A DNA stretch of 64,000 nt from Antilocapra americana (GCA_007570785.1 ML661900.1:4484864-4548863), one strand, 5' to 3'. Counted from the stretch's first letter, positions 10,481-21,089 are shown. The notes: a model not told the origin generated them from the letters alone. Numbers and translations are program-made.

Positions 10481-11713
10481 CTACCAGGGACCAAACTCAA
10501 CAGCCTCACTCACTATAAAATGACATTGAAGAGACTGAACACACACGAGGAGAGTTCTGTTGTCAGAATAGCTCTACTGGGTCCACAGAGCCCAAGGACA
10601 GTCATTCAACACATAAACAAAGGGCAGCATGCTTCAAATGCATCTGGAAATGAACTTGCCTTCTCATGCTCTTTCTACCAAAAAACTGTCCCTGGTTCTA
10701 GAAATCCTGCTCTTTATGTCTCTGCCAAATCTTCTATTCCCTCAAGAGATACCCAGCCCCTCTGTCTTCCTGGAGGACCCCTGACTGCCACAGCCCCCCA
10801 GGAACAAATCCCATCCTTCTCTGAGTACCAATGTGTGCTACTGAATACCCTGCCCAGGCCTTCCCCAACCCCTGCCTGGGGCATCCTTGACATCACCTAC
10901 CTCTGCCCATCCATTACAGGCTGAAGATACTGTGTCTCCTCCAGGTAGTTTTGGCCACCAGAAGCAAAACTGGTGCCCCCCAGAATCTTCCCTATCCCAG
11001 AGGCCAGGCAGGGGAGCCCTGGGGATGGGTACAGGATTGTCCGGAGTGTTCAAGGCAGTCCATGGGGGCCATGGGAGGGTCTAGTCCAGAGCAGACCAGG
11101 CATCTCAGCCAGGATGTGCAGAATAAATGTATGGATGAATTGGTACAATTTTAGGTACAAACCAGGTACTGTGGGTGACTGGGGGAAGAGGGTCAGTGAT
11201 GGGGAGCAGTCAGGGAGGCTTCCTAGAGGAGGGGCCAAGAGAGGGGAAGACCTTCTAGGTAGAAATGCTGAAGCAGGCCAGGTGATGGGAGGATATGTAA
11301 AGGGACTGGTGAGAATGACAGAGAGCCATCAGGTAGTCATCGGGAGGCGGGGGGTCCCGGGGGCCACCAACCTTCCGCGGAGTGCTACACACGGGAGAGC
11401 TAAACTAAGAGACCCCAGCCAGGAAAGCCAAGGCTCTGGCTTTGAAACCACCACCATCTGTGGCCTCCCTGGCCCTTCTCTAGCCCCATAGGACCCACTT
11501 CCTCAACCAGTCATCTGACACACCGTCTCACGCTTCCACAGGACCCTGTACAAATCACTGCACTGCCTTATTCTTAGCAGGATTTCCCCACCCTCCAGAC
11601 CCAGTCATCACCATTTGCTTCGGTGGCACCCAGAGAGCAGACCAGATGAACCATCACTGGTACCAGGGATCCTGTCTGGCTTCATGCTGAACAATGACCC
11701 ACCCTCACAAGAC
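10481..11713. other. Non-genic stretch with a reverse L2 scrap
   Basis: No gene recognised. 11195-11290 (CAGGGAGGCTTCCTAGAGGA) reads as a reverse L2 relic. The frame at 10973-11491 has no domain and crosses that repeat. Confidence 0.4.
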
Positions 11714-11726
11714 TTTTTTTTTTTTT
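11714..11726. repeat. T13 homopolymer
   Basis: Uninterrupted run of 13 T. Confidence 0.95.
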
Positions 11727-13384
11727 CTCTTTGGTATCCCGCTGGAATTTTGGGTCTTAGAAAATAACATCTAGTATAGGAAAAATGGGTGCTCAGAGGC
11801 AAGGGATGGAGAAACTGATCCCTAGGATCAAAGAAGATTACTGCAAGGGTAGAGTGGTCTCACTATTGCCCTTGGCCCACAGACTATGATGCCTTGGCCT
11901 TGAGCACCCAGTCATCCCCTCAAACCTGGCCCCTTGCATTGGGGACCCACTCTAACTCCAGGCACGGGGGAGTACTGCCGCCTTGACCAAGCCCTACCCA
12001 AAGCCCACCTCACACTTAAACTGGCAGGGAGTGGGAGAGGGGGTGGAGACAAGAATATCATAAGGGGCCCGCCCTTGCCTTTGCTAAGCCTCCTTCCAGG
12101 AGGGGCCGCTGGGTGCTGCCCTGCGACCCTATCTGGGTTCTGAGGAGTTCTTGGCCTCTCCCTCCTGCCCCCTAGTCCCTATCTCCCACCTCAAGCCATG
12201 AGGAGAAGGCAGGAAGGGCAGGCAAGCTGTCCCAGCAGAACAGGTGCTGGTGCCTTCCCAGAGGTGCCAGCACTCAGCCCCTCCTGGCCACACAAGGACA
12301 AAGGGTCTGGGAGCAGCTGACCCTCCCTTCCCGCACAGCACTCCTGGCTGGGTGTGGGGAAGCCTGGATGCCTGGGCTTATTGCTCCCTGGGCATGGGAG
12401 GCACCGGTGCTGAAGCCATTGGCATAATGACCAGCAGGGCTGAGCCGGAGCCATGGGCCAGGCAGGGCTGTTCACCCTCCAGGGCTGTTCACCCTCCGGC
12501 TCCGAGACAGAGGAGGACTGAGGGAGGGCTGGCTGGCAGGGAAGGGGCTTGCCCAGATGGTACTGCCCCCACCTCAGGGCTTACTGCCCTTCCACCCCTC
12601 CAGGACAGAGCTGCTGCCAACCTCCCAGATGCCCCAACTCCCCACCCCGACCCCAGGACCTCTGAGAACAAAGAGGAGATGCCGGCACAACCATGGAGCT
12701 GGGCTGAGACTCAGGGCAAGAGACAGGAGGGGACTGCCCACTGGGCCTGGCCCTACCCCTCCTCTACGTGGGATCCGCCTGGAGGTGCCAGGGGAGTAGG
12801 AAGCCCACAGCCCACCTTACAGAGGTGGGGGGAGAGAAGGAGGCCCCTTCCTTCTCAGCTGGGTCCTACCTGCCACCAGCTATGCTTCAGAATGAAAAGT
12901 GGGGCGGGGGAAGTGAGAAGCTGGGGCTGAAGACAAAGGGGAGGCCCTTCAACGGTTTCTGGGTCCCCCTCAACCCCAACTCCCTCTCCTCCATTCCTCT
13001 AACCCCAGGTCTCCCCTCTCCTCCCCCTCACTGGGCAGGAGCTGTAAAGGGGCTGCTCCTAACCATTAGGGGAGCCAGGTGGCGCCCAGCCCGGTACCCG
13101 TGAAGAAACCTGGTCCCTGACCTGCATCCAACCGGCATCCACAGGGGTGCCTGGAATAGGCTCGGGCTGCCTGGGAGTGTCTGGGGTCTACGGTAAGAGG
13201 CAGCCATCCAATGCTGAGCAGGGGGCTTACCTTCCTGGACGCCCAGTGCTCAGGATGGGAGGAGGGACAGAGGACGAGCAGGACGGGGACCCCTCCCCAG
13301 CTCCGGGGTCCCAGCTAGCCAACCTGGAATTTGTTGCGGTGGGAGGAGCGGGAAAGCATCATTTCTGAGGCTTCAGGGGGGCCG
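11727..13384. other. Non-genic GC-rich approach to the CpG island
   Basis: GC rises through this stretch. A 228-codon plus-strand frame (12244-12930) is open. It has no recognisable domain, has overlapping open frames on both strands, and lacks clear flanking splice sites, so I do not call it a gene. A perfect 17-bp tandem pair (AGGGCTGTTCACCCTCC) sits at 12464-12497. Confidence 0.4.
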
Positions 13385-13529
13385 TCAGATCTGAGACCCC
13401 GAAGCGGGTCTGGGAGACGCCGCGGTGCCCCACAGACCCGCGAGGGCACAGCCCGGGCCGACGACGGCCCCCAGGGGCGCTCTTCGAGGGGCTGCCTACT
13501 CGGGGCTGGACCTCGGCCGCCGGGCTCAC

Positions 13530-13545
13530 CTGCATTTCGGGCGCG
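13530..13545 (-). other. Candidate minus-strand 5' splice site (exon end at 13530)
   Basis: Reverse complement reads GAAATGCAG|GTGAGCCC, with the GT on positions 13529-13528. It matches the CAG|GTRAGT consensus except at the last base. If used, it closes a minus-strand exon made of CpG-island sequence, probably 5'UTR, and places 1-13.5 kb in intron 1. No transcript evidence is available. Confidence 0.4.
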
Positions 13546-13812
13546 CCGTCCGTCCGCTCGGCTCGGTCACCAATCGCATGTCTTCCTCGCCGGGCCCCAG
13601 CCCTTGCCCAGCCCCCTCCTCCGTCTCCTCCTCCTTGCCCGACACCTCCGCCCGGCAGTCCGCGCGCCCTCGCGGGGCTAGCCGTCCGTCTGTCTGCCCC
13701 ACGCGGGCGGGAGCCAAGCCGGGGCCGGGCAAGGGCCGGGGAGTGGGGTGGCAGGAGGCCGCGGCCCCCGCGGGCGGAGGCGCGGGTGCGCTCAGAAAGC
13801 GCGACGTGGGCT

Positions 13813-14034
13813 CTACGAGTCTAGTTCTGCGCCCCGGGCCGGCCTGGAGCCGCCGCCGCCGCCGCCACCTCTGCCGCTGGGGCCGGGGTCGAGGCCGGGC
13901 GCGCTCCGCAGCGGGGCCGGGGCCAGGGCTGAGGCCAGCGGGCAGCGGCCGCGCATGCTGCTAGGAGCCCCGCGTCTGGAGAGGAGCCGGAGCGGCGCGG
14001 GTGGGGACTCCGCGCGCCCCGGGACCGGGACCAC
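13813..14034 (-). other. Short minus-strand frame in the CpG island (possible uORF)
   Basis: A 73-codon frame, Ala/Gly/Pro/Arg-rich with a poly-Gly run encoded by the GCC repeat. It has no signal peptide, domain or strong start context that I can defend. If a minus-strand transcript starts near 14.2 kb it would behave as an upstream ORF. Otherwise it is chance. Confidence 0.12.
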
Positions 14035-14251
14035 GACCGGCCGCCGCCGCCGCCGCCGCCTGCTCTGTCGCCGGCCGCCCGCTCCGGCTCCCGCGCCGGC
14101 TCCCGCCCGGGCTCCGCGCTCTGCCGCGGCGCGGGGAGGGAGCGCGAGCAGCGAGGAGCGAGCCAGGGAGGGAGGAGGGACCGAGCGAGGGAGGGAGAGA
14201 GCGAGCGGCGGGAGCGGGGCGGGGGAGGAGAAGGCGCGGCCGCAAAACCGA

Positions 14252-14272
14252 GGGAGGGGGGAGGTAAGGTGG
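14252..14272 (+). other. Candidate plus-strand 5' splice site (exon end at 14263)
   Basis: GGGAG|GTAAGGTGG with GT at 14264-14265. This matches the MAG|GTRAG consensus. It lies at the 3' shoulder of the densest CpG block, where a 5'UTR exon of a plus-strand gene would end. Confidence 0.35.
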
Positions 14273-14849
14273 GGAGCTCCGCTCCTTTCAGAGAAGGGGG
14301 CGGAGAGCGAGAAGCGCCCCGACTACCGCCCTGCTCGGATGGGGCAGCGAAGCTGGCGAGGGGGCGCGAGCTAGGGACGCGTCAGCCTTAGGCGGGGGGA
14401 CGGGGTGGGGCGGGCAGCGTCCCGGTGCTCCAGCCCAGCCTACGGCCGCCCCCCTCCCGGTCCGGGCCAGCGGGGCCCCGGGGAGTCCCATCTGCGGTCC
14501 TCTTGGGTGTGTGTGCGCACCCTCGCGTGTGGCTGCTTGCGTGTACTTGGGAGCGCGTGAGTGTGTTCACACGTGTTCACTAGGGTCACTGCACACTGCC
14601 GTGGGGAGCCGACACACGCACATGAACCCGCAGGGTTTCCCCGACCAGGTCAGGCCAGGAGCCTCAGTCCTGCCTGCGCTTTGTCCCCTCTTCTCGGAAT
14701 TGTCTGCGCATCCTGGGAGAGCCTACATCCTGGCAGCCGGGAAGCTCCGGGGGACCCCGGAGAAGGCACGCTAGCCCCGCGGCTCTACCCAGAGCTAGGT
14801 CTCGCGCCCTCTTTTGCAGCCTGGGTCCCCGCCCAGCCTGGCTTCCCGT

Positions 14850-14864
14850 CCAGCAGAGGGCAGC
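14850..14864 (+). promoter_or_regulatory. CTCF-like motif 1
   Basis: CCAGCAGAGGGCAGC fits the CTCF core CCASYAGRKGGCRS at every consensus position. It lies about 0.3 kb beyond the CpG island. Confidence 0.5.
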
Positions 14865-14897
14865 AGACCGCTGGGCCGCGGGCACTGCACCCAGAGA

Positions 14898-14912
14898 CCA
14901 GCAGAGGGCAAC
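14898..14912 (+). promoter_or_regulatory. CTCF-like motif 2
   Basis: CCAGCAGAGGGCAAC, in the same orientation as the motif 48 bp upstream and sharing the 12-bp core CAGCAGAGGGCA. One mismatch to the core consensus near its end. Confidence 0.45.
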
Positions 14913-15394
14913 GCAGAGCCTCCGGCTTGTCTTGGCTGTCCCCCATACCGCTCTCCAAAGATCCAGGGGATCCTGAATTAAGGCGCATTCTAGAATAGGC
15001 CCAAGGAATGGGACCTCTCCTCAAAGATCCAGGTCCTCTTTGACCCGCAGATACAGAGAATCGGCTGGTGGGGGTGTCTAGGGGAAGCCTGCAGAGTGGG
15101 CTACGACCCTCGGGACCTCACCTCCTTCCCCATGGATTCTGACATTCATCGCAGTTACCTGGCTAGCATGGTGGTAGTGTCCCCCTACCCCCAGCACCTG
15201 CTTCTCCACTGTTCAGCCTCACACACAGCCCAGGAAATTGCACAGACCTGGTCTAGCTAAACAGAGTTTGGGTCCTTCTCAGGCTCACGGCCACACCACA
15301 GCTCTGAACAGTCCTGCCTGGAGAATCATCTGCTGTATTCCGTGTCCATCCACATCCCAGGCCTAGCTGAAGCCCCTCCTAGCAAGTGAGGACG

Positions 15395-15530
15395 CTGTGC
15401 TGTGCACTCTGCGTCCATCCTCCGACAACCCTGGGAGGAGACGCTGTGGTTCCCCCTGTGACATAAAGAAGGAAACCCAGGCTCAGAGAGGTTCTGTCAT
15501 TTCCGTGCGGTTGAACAGCTAGTAAAGCCT
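15395..15530 (-). repeat. MIR SINE relic
   Basis: Reverse MIR text: CCCTGTGACATAAAGAAGGA, AACCCAGGCTCAGAGAGGTT. It separates the main CpG island from its shoulder. Confidence 0.6.
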
Positions 15531-15570
15531 GGAAAGGGAATCTGAATTGCTTTCCGGGGCTCCGAGTAAA

Positions 15571-15585
15571 CCAGCAGGGGGCAGG
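15571..15585 (+). promoter_or_regulatory. CTCF-like motif 3
   Basis: CCAGCAGGGGGCAGG preceded by AA and followed by CTGGG. This is the strongest CTCF core match in the window, in the same orientation as motifs 1 and 2. Confidence 0.55.
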
Positions 15586-15639
15586 CTGGGCAGAGGGACC
15601 TACAAAAGGCGGGAAGGGAAGAGAGGAGGCAACACAGGA

Positions 15640-15968
15640 GTCGCCTTCCCTCCAACAGCCCCGCAGGCGACTCCCCGGCCCCTTGACTCTGTGCCGCCTG
15701 GACCCCGGTCCCAGGCTCCCCAGCTCCCCAACCCCGGCTGTTTGTGAGTTACGAAGCTCCCGCCTCCCGCGCCGCCTCCTCCCACCAGCCCGACAGGAAT
15801 AGACGCGCTCTAGCTCCTGCGTAAAGGCTCTGCCAGGCACCCGGCGGGCGCTCAGACCCGCTGCGGGGCGGGGGCGGGGGCGGGGGCTATTCCTGGTGCG
15901 GCGACTGACGCAGACACCGCGCGGCCGAGGCTTCTATCCGCCCCCGACTCACCTGCTCCCCGCCTCAG
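15640..15968. promoter_or_regulatory. Secondary GC-box-rich CpG shoulder
   Basis: CpG density rises again. Three tandem GGGGGC units form overlapping SP1-type GC boxes at 15863-15887, followed by a CpG-rich segment up to the donor at 15953. It may be an alternative promoter for the same minus-strand gene or part of one broad island. Confidence 0.55.
15945..15968 (-). other. Candidate minus-strand 5' splice site (exon end at 15953)
   Basis: Reverse complement reads GGGGAGCAG|GTGAGTCGG, a perfect CAG|GTGAGT consensus with the GT on 15952-15951. On the plus strand the same bases end in a pyrimidine-rich CCCGCCTCAG, so an acceptor reading at 15968 is also possible. The donor fit is better. Confidence 0.4.
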
Positions 15969-16899
15969 TGATCTCGAGGGAGAAATGGGGGAGAGCCCAC
16001 CGCTCCCGCCCCCACCCCCAGGTGCCGGCTGAGGAAGTTGGTGTCCTGGGATGAGGCCTTCTGGTGGGCCACGATTGTCCCTCTAAACCGTGGAGACAGC
16101 GGGGACCACGGAAGTGCTGTGTCTCCGAGAAACTGCCCCAGAGTCTTAGTCCTCCACGTGAAGAGTATCCAAGCCACTTCCCCTCCATCTAGCTAAAAGA
16201 AATGACCCCTCCCAGCACTGTTCATCTTATTTCACCAGTGGAAATGATGGGGAAGGGAAGGCTCTGTGGGGAAGTATTTAGAAAAAGACCTTTTTGAGGG
16301 TCTAGCCTGGGCCTGGTAATAGTACACACCCCTGGCCTTGTCACCAGAGACCCCATGGGGTAGGAGGACTGTCAGTGGGAACAGATATCTTTCCACTCCT
16401 ATCTCATGGGGTGATCCCCAACACAGTCCTTTTAGGGACACCAAGACCAGGAAGAATGTGGATTAGGAAGGCCCAGCCCAAGACCCAGAGACCATGCCCT
16501 GTAGCTTCAGCTGAACAGTGTTCACCCACACCTCCGAGCCTTCGTCCTTACTGGTCCACTTGCTTGGCATGCCCTATTCCTGGTTCCCACCTGCATTGCA
16601 AGACCAAACTAAGACCATTTGCTTCTATTCCTGTCTCTCCTCCTCAGGCTGAAATGCCCTTAGAGGCATGAGTCCAGTCTCCTCCCTCCCTGTCCTCAGA
16701 CTAGGAGCTCCAAGAGCTGGCCTGAGACAGCACGTCTTATGGGTGGGCATACAGCAGATCTCAGCTTCCAGGTGAAAACTCGGCAAGACCCAGTCACGCA
16801 GGAATTGATGGCTGGAAGGAGTCAGCCTGCTGATGCCTGAGTGCTCCCAGCAAAGTGAAGCTGGAGATTTGTCAGGGGACTCAGGAGGAGGGCTGGGGC
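15969..16899. other. Non-genic stretch with a possible L2 relic
   Basis: 16545-16700 has L2-like phrasing (TTGGCATGCCCTATTCCTGG, CTCCAAGAGCTGGCC). Nothing gene-like is visible. Confidence 0.35.
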
Positions 16900-17065
16900 C
16901 TCTAACATTTATAGAGCTCTTATTGTGAGCTAGGGTCTGAGCTGTACTTCATCTCACTTCAAGATGGAGATTGCTATCCCCATTGTACAGATGAAAAAAT
17001 TGAGGCTCTGGGAGGGCTAGTGACTTGTCCAGGTTTACTCTGTATAAGAAGCAGAGCTGGGCTTT
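16900..17065 (-). repeat. MIR SINE relic
   Basis: Reverse MIR with CCCCATTGTACAGATGAAAA near 16979, TTGAGGCTCTGGGAGGGC and a CTTGTCCAGG block. Confidence 0.78.
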
Positions 17066-17227
17066 GAAGCTTTGTGTGTGTGGTGTCAGAGCACAAGCTC
17101 CCCTCTCCCCACTCTGGGAAGCAGACAGGACCTATTCCCCGTGGCACAGGCAGGAATGGGTGGCACACACTGGCCTGCCAGCACGCCTGCTTCATGCTAG
17201 TCCTGCCCACTTGCATCCCAGCAGCTC

Positions 17228-17345
17228 TCAGGGTTTTACGATGATGATTATTTCTGAAGGCACTTGAAATTAATGACAGCTCTAAAATGGCTGGGACAGT
17301 GGAGTCATTGCTGAGACCTCTAATTAGTAAGAAAAACAGAGGAGA
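17228..17345. promoter_or_regulatory. Candidate AT-rich regulatory block
   Basis: GATGATGATTATTTCTGAAG, CTTGAAATTAATGACAGC and ACCTCTAATTAGTAAGAA give three TAAT-type cores within 110 bp. No repeat resemblance. Inference only. Confidence 0.27.
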
Positions 17346-18429
17346 CCAGGAGCCAGGGAGGCAGATGGGGGCTGGGCAAGTGGCACTGGTCATGGAGCAG
17401 GGCTGGGGAAGTGGGTTGGAGCCAGCATCTAGCCGGAGGTCCCTTGGAGCAGGTGGACCCTGTATCCCATTTGAGGCCACAAATTTGATTCTGAGCACTC
17501 ATTCATTTGCTGTGTCACCTTGGAGGGAGTCACCACCCTCTCTAGGTGCACGTCTTCCCACTTAGGCAATAAACAGTTGGCCTGGGGGATCTCTAAGCTT
17601 TGGGGATTCTATGGGGAGAGTGGAATGAAGCTGTAAGAGGGGGCTCCTTGAAAGAAGACCCTGAATCCCTGGAAGGCTGGAGCCCAGAAGGTGGGGGGCC
17701 CTGTAGCCTCCAGGAGCCACCCAGAAAGCCCTGCAAGTCTCTCACAGCCTTCCATGTTGGGGCTGCCGAGGCTGCTTGTGTAATGAAGTCCTGAAGACTC
17801 AGGCTGAAGCGAAGTGGATCAGGAAGTGGCAGAAAATCCATAGGTCAGAGCCCTGTGCTGGCGCAGCTATGGAGGGGGTGAGGAATGGGGTGACACCTGA
17901 GGGGGCTGGCAGGAAAGTTCTCTCTAAGAGGTAGGCATAGAGCTGGGACCAGGGTTAAGACCTTCCTGCTCTCTCTTCAGCCCTTCCCTAAGAGCCAGAA
18001 GGGACTCAGGGACTCCAGGGTCCCACCTGGACATGTAACAGAAGGTCTGGCTGAGGTACCTAAAAGGGAAAGGACTTACTCAAGGTCACTTGTCCAGGTG
18101 AGCCCTAGCTCTCTGTCCTGCCTGGGGCAGCTGGCATGCAGGGGACTTATTTACACAGTGGCTGGCTCAGTTGGATGAGGAGATGTGCTGGCTGACATGG
18201 AGGGACACCCACCGGGGGTAGAGGCTGAAGCCAAGACTCCAAGGGCAGGAATGTGAAAAGCTCACCCTCCATTCCTTGGGGCATCCTTTTATTTATCACT
18301 AACAGCTTTCTTAGATTCTTAGACCCAAGACCCATTTCCTTGAATCCTTTCACCCACTCCCCTTCCAAGGCAGGACACTGTGTGGCCCCCTCCTTCCAGA
18401 AGCCTGCTCTGAGCCCCTCTGTCTCCTGC
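17346..18429. other. Non-genic stretch
   Basis: No gene or confidently named repeat. The frames at 17287-17565 and 16974-17498 lie antisense to each other and show no domain. Confidence 0.4.
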
Positions 18430-18540
18430 TCTGAGCTGGCCTTTGTATCCTTGGGCGCCTCTCTAAGCCTCAGTCCCTCCTCTGTAAAATGGGGCGCATC
18501 AGTAGGACCATTTCATGGGCTGGTGTGAGATCTCATGACA
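18430..18540 (+). repeat. MIR SINE relic
   Basis: Forward MIR text: AGCCTCAGTCCCTCCTCTGT then AAAATGGGGCGCATCAGTAG. Confidence 0.65.
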
Positions 18541-18632
18541 ATACGCAGATACCAAAATCCGCAGATGCCCAAGTCCCTTACAGCTGGCCTTCCGAGTCTG
18601 TGGATATGACCTGTGGATACAGAGGACTGAAT
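18541..18632. repeat. Possible DNA-transposon relic (Tigger/MER2-like ends)
   Basis: AATCCGCAGATGCCCAAGTC and AGCTGGCCTTCCGAGTCTGT resemble the terminal phrases of Tigger-related elements, with imperfect inverted halves. Family assignment is from memory and uncertain. Confidence 0.4.
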
Positions 18633-18732
18633 GTACACCCTGTACTTGCTGCTGGGCCTGGCACTCAGTAGGTACCTGATAAACTTAGGTACTTTTTATA
18701 GTTATTATACATACTGTTATGGCTGCGCTTTG

Positions 18733-18824
18733 CCTCCTGACCCTGCAGCCCATCATCTGTAAAGACAGGAGTCTACCCTCCTCCGACCCTTCAGCCCATC
18801 CTCTGTTAAGGCCGGGGTCTACCC
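18733..18824. repeat. Tandem duplication of a ~45-bp unit
   Basis: Two diverged copies side by side, each ending GTCTACCCT: CTGCAGCCCATCATCTGTAA and CTTCAGCCCATCCTCTGTTA mark the same position in each unit. Confidence 0.75.
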
Positions 18825-19466
18825 TAAGGTCCCTTTCACATTCCCATCAGGAGAAGCCTGGGCTGAGTTCCTTATTCTCCGAGAATCAGGAACACCCTGA
18901 AGGCAGAGATTGATCTTGTGTCTCCTCCAGTTTCCTCAGAGAGCCTGAAGCCCAGATTCCAGAGAGTCTGGTGTGTGCAAATTACACTCAACTGAAATCC
19001 ATTCATCAGGAAGAAGCCATGGATTCCTCTGGAAAGGGGGGCCAAGGAATGGAGGGGGATGGGCATGGATACTCTTGAATCCCCAATTCTCACCTCCCCT
19101 CCTCTCAGGGGCTTCCATCACCCACGCCTCCTTTGGAAATGTTCCAGCATCAGTGACATTCACTTATCTAGAAACAATGTGGGCAGCAGCCTCCACTAGT
19201 TGGAATTGCACCGAGGACTGGGGGAGGCCAAAGCCTCCTGGAGAGCCCACGGCAGAGATGAGGTCCTGGGACTGCCCCGCCTCAGCCTGCTGAGCTTGGC
19301 GCCCGGCTGCTGCATCCATAATGACTGAGATGCAGGAAATCTGTCTGAGGCCAGTCAGTGAAGGGGCTCCTCAGTCCACCCTGAAGTCCCTCCAGGGCAA
19401 TAACTCATATTCCTGACCTTGAAGTTAGCTCTCTTTGAGAACACAGGGAAGCCGTGCACGCCATTA
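18825..19466. other. Non-genic stretch
   Basis: No gene or named repeat. Short open frames only. Confidence 0.4.
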
Positions 19467-19494
19467 AACACACACACACACAAACACACACACA
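19467..19494. repeat. (CA)n microsatellite, interrupted
   Basis: CA repeats with one CAAA interruption, leading into an AT-rich stretch to about 19555. Confidence 0.95.
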
Positions 19495-19794
19495 TAATAT
19501 CCAAATGATTAAATTGAGAGCAAAAACAAAAAGCAAATATAAAAAGTAGTTTGTATAAAGGGACACTCCCTGGCTCTTTGGGAATCTAGGCTCCCGGCTT
19601 GGCAGAGAGACTTCTCCCAAGAGCCTGGGCTTGGCTGTCCCCGCGGATCATGTCAGGGGGAACTTGAGCTAATGTGTGTAAACAGACAGCACTATTAGCA
19701 AATCCATTTATTAAGCACTTGTCTTGAGTTCTGTTGTGCAGGAGACTTGTTTATTAACTTAAGTCGGAACCTGTTATTAACTTAAGCCAAAGGC

Positions 19795-19919
19795 AGTATG
19801 GCAGCTCGGAAGACGTCCAGCCCCAGAGCCAGGCAGCCTTGAGTTCTGGTCCTGGCTCTGTCTCTAATCGCTGTGTGACCCTGGGCAAGTCACTTCGCTT
19901 CTCTGAGCCTCAGCTGCCC
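19795..19919 (+). repeat. MIR SINE, tRNA-like half
   Basis: Forward MIR: AGAGCCAGGCAGCCTTGAGT, GTCCTGGCTCTGTCTCTAAT, GTGTGACCCTGGGCAAGTCA. It is cut off by the LTR that begins at about 19920. Confidence 0.82.
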
Positions 19920-20477
19920 TGTGATAGGCAGCTCCTAATGTCCTCAAATGGTCCCTGTATTCTGGTATTCCCCAGTCCTTGTGCAATCTCCTCCCCTTGA
20001 TTGTGGGCTAGACTAACTGACCCACTTCTAGTGAACAGAATATGGCCAAAGCCGTGGGATGTCACTTCTGAGATTAGATTACAGAAAGACTGTGGCTTCC
20101 ATCTTGGGTACCCTCTCTCCATCACTTGCTTATTCACTATGACAAAGGCCAGCTGCCATGTTTTAGCTGTCCTGCTGAGAAGTGTAAATGGAAAGAAACT
20201 GATGTCTCTAACCCAACACTCCAGGAGGGCCTGAGACATGCCAATAGCCACACAAGTAAGCTTGAAAGCAGCCCTCCCCAAGTCCAACCTTAAGATAACT
20301 GATGCTCTGGTGGACACCTTGATTGTATCCTTGTGAGAAACCTTGAGCCAGAGGTACCCAACTAAGGCTCACCTGGATTCCTGACCTACAGAAACTGTAA
20401 GAAAATAAATATTTGTTGTTTTAAACCTCTATGTTTTGGAATGATTTGTTACGCAACAAGGGGAGATAACTAATACA
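19920..20477 (+). mobile_element. MLT1-type ERVL-MaLR LTR
   Basis: Starts TGTGATAGGCAG and ends AACTAATACA. Internal phrases GAACAGAATATGGCCAAAGC, GACTGTGGCTTCCATCTTGG and AATAAATATTTGTTGTTTTA (polyadenylation region) are typical of MLT1. A solo LTR of about 558 bp, without internal retroviral sequence. The target duplication is not convincing. Confidence 0.82.
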
Positions 20478-20489
20478 CGCTGCATCTGT

Positions 20490-21085
20490 CAAGTGGGCAT
20501 ACAAATTCCTTTCTCCCAATATGGCTGGGAGCCTTGAGATAATGCAGAAAAAGTGCCTGCTGCCAGTCAAGGTGAAGAATGACACAGCAACTAGGTGGTT
20601 ATCTAATAAAGTTGAGCAGATGCACATTCTATGACCCAACAATTCCCTCCTGGGTATACGACCTGGAGAAGCACTTCCACGGAAGACAAGCATGAGAATG
20701 ATCCCAAGGGCAGTGTTTGTAGTAGTGAAAAATCGGGACTCCCCCAAAGGCCCATTACAGGGAGAAGGCATGAACAGAGTGTGGCATACCATGCAGTGGA
20801 ATACTACACAGCATTCAAAATGGACAACCTAGCGCCACACGTCTCAGTGTGGGTACTCTCCCAGACACAATGTTGAGGAAAAAATCAAAGATGGCACCAT
20901 TTATAGAAGGTTTAGAAACAAGCCCCAAACCCTGTAAATGATGTGTGGATATCTCTCTATATATTTTAAAAGCATAAACACACGCACAAGAATGAACAAC
21001 TCTGACTCCAGGGGAGTGTTACCTCTAGGGAGAAAGGCAGGGGAGGTGTAGTGTTGGCCTGAACCCCATGCTGATGGTTTACCAT
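20490..21085 (+). mobile_element. L1M LINE 3'-end fragment
   Basis: Characteristic L1 tail phrases: TATGACCCAACAATTCCCTC, GGGTATACGACCTGGAGAAG, GTGGAATACTACACAGCATT. No intact ORF. Confidence 0.8.
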
Positions 21086-21089
21086 GAGC

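Larger units (their letters stand above)
13385..14560. promoter_or_regulatory. CpG island, likely promoter and first-exon region
   Basis: CpG is dense here and strongly depleted almost everywhere else in the window. The block contains GCC/CCG trinucleotide runs (13850-13868, 14040-14062), GC boxes (GGGGCGGGG near 14216), purine-rich GAGGGAGGGAG tracts and no TATA box. This is the signature of a broad TATA-less mammalian promoter that is unmethylated in the germline. Candidate 5' splice sites exist in both directions: GAG|GTAAGG after 14263 on plus, and CAG|GTGAGC ending at 13530 on minus. A one-way or divergent promoter is therefore possible. Several overlapping open frames cross it, but they are GC-driven, rich in Arg/Gly/Pro/Ala and show no domain. 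The gene is not identifiable. Confidence 0.85.
14561..15394. other. Non-genic shelf between CpG blocks
   Basis: GC falls away and no splice-supported exon is visible. Two CTCF-like motifs at 14850 and 14898 are listed separately. Confidence 0.45.

Noticed and set aside
12244..12930. 228-codon plus-strand open frame
   Set aside because: GC-rich, Pro/Gly/Arg/Ser-biased, no recognisable domain, open frames on both strands over the same bases, and no clear splice context.
13748..14374. 208-codon Arg/Pro/Ala-rich frame in the CpG island
   Set aside because: Amino-acid content follows CCG/GCC repeats and high GC, with other frames and the minus strand also open. Most likely 5'UTR or promoter DNA.
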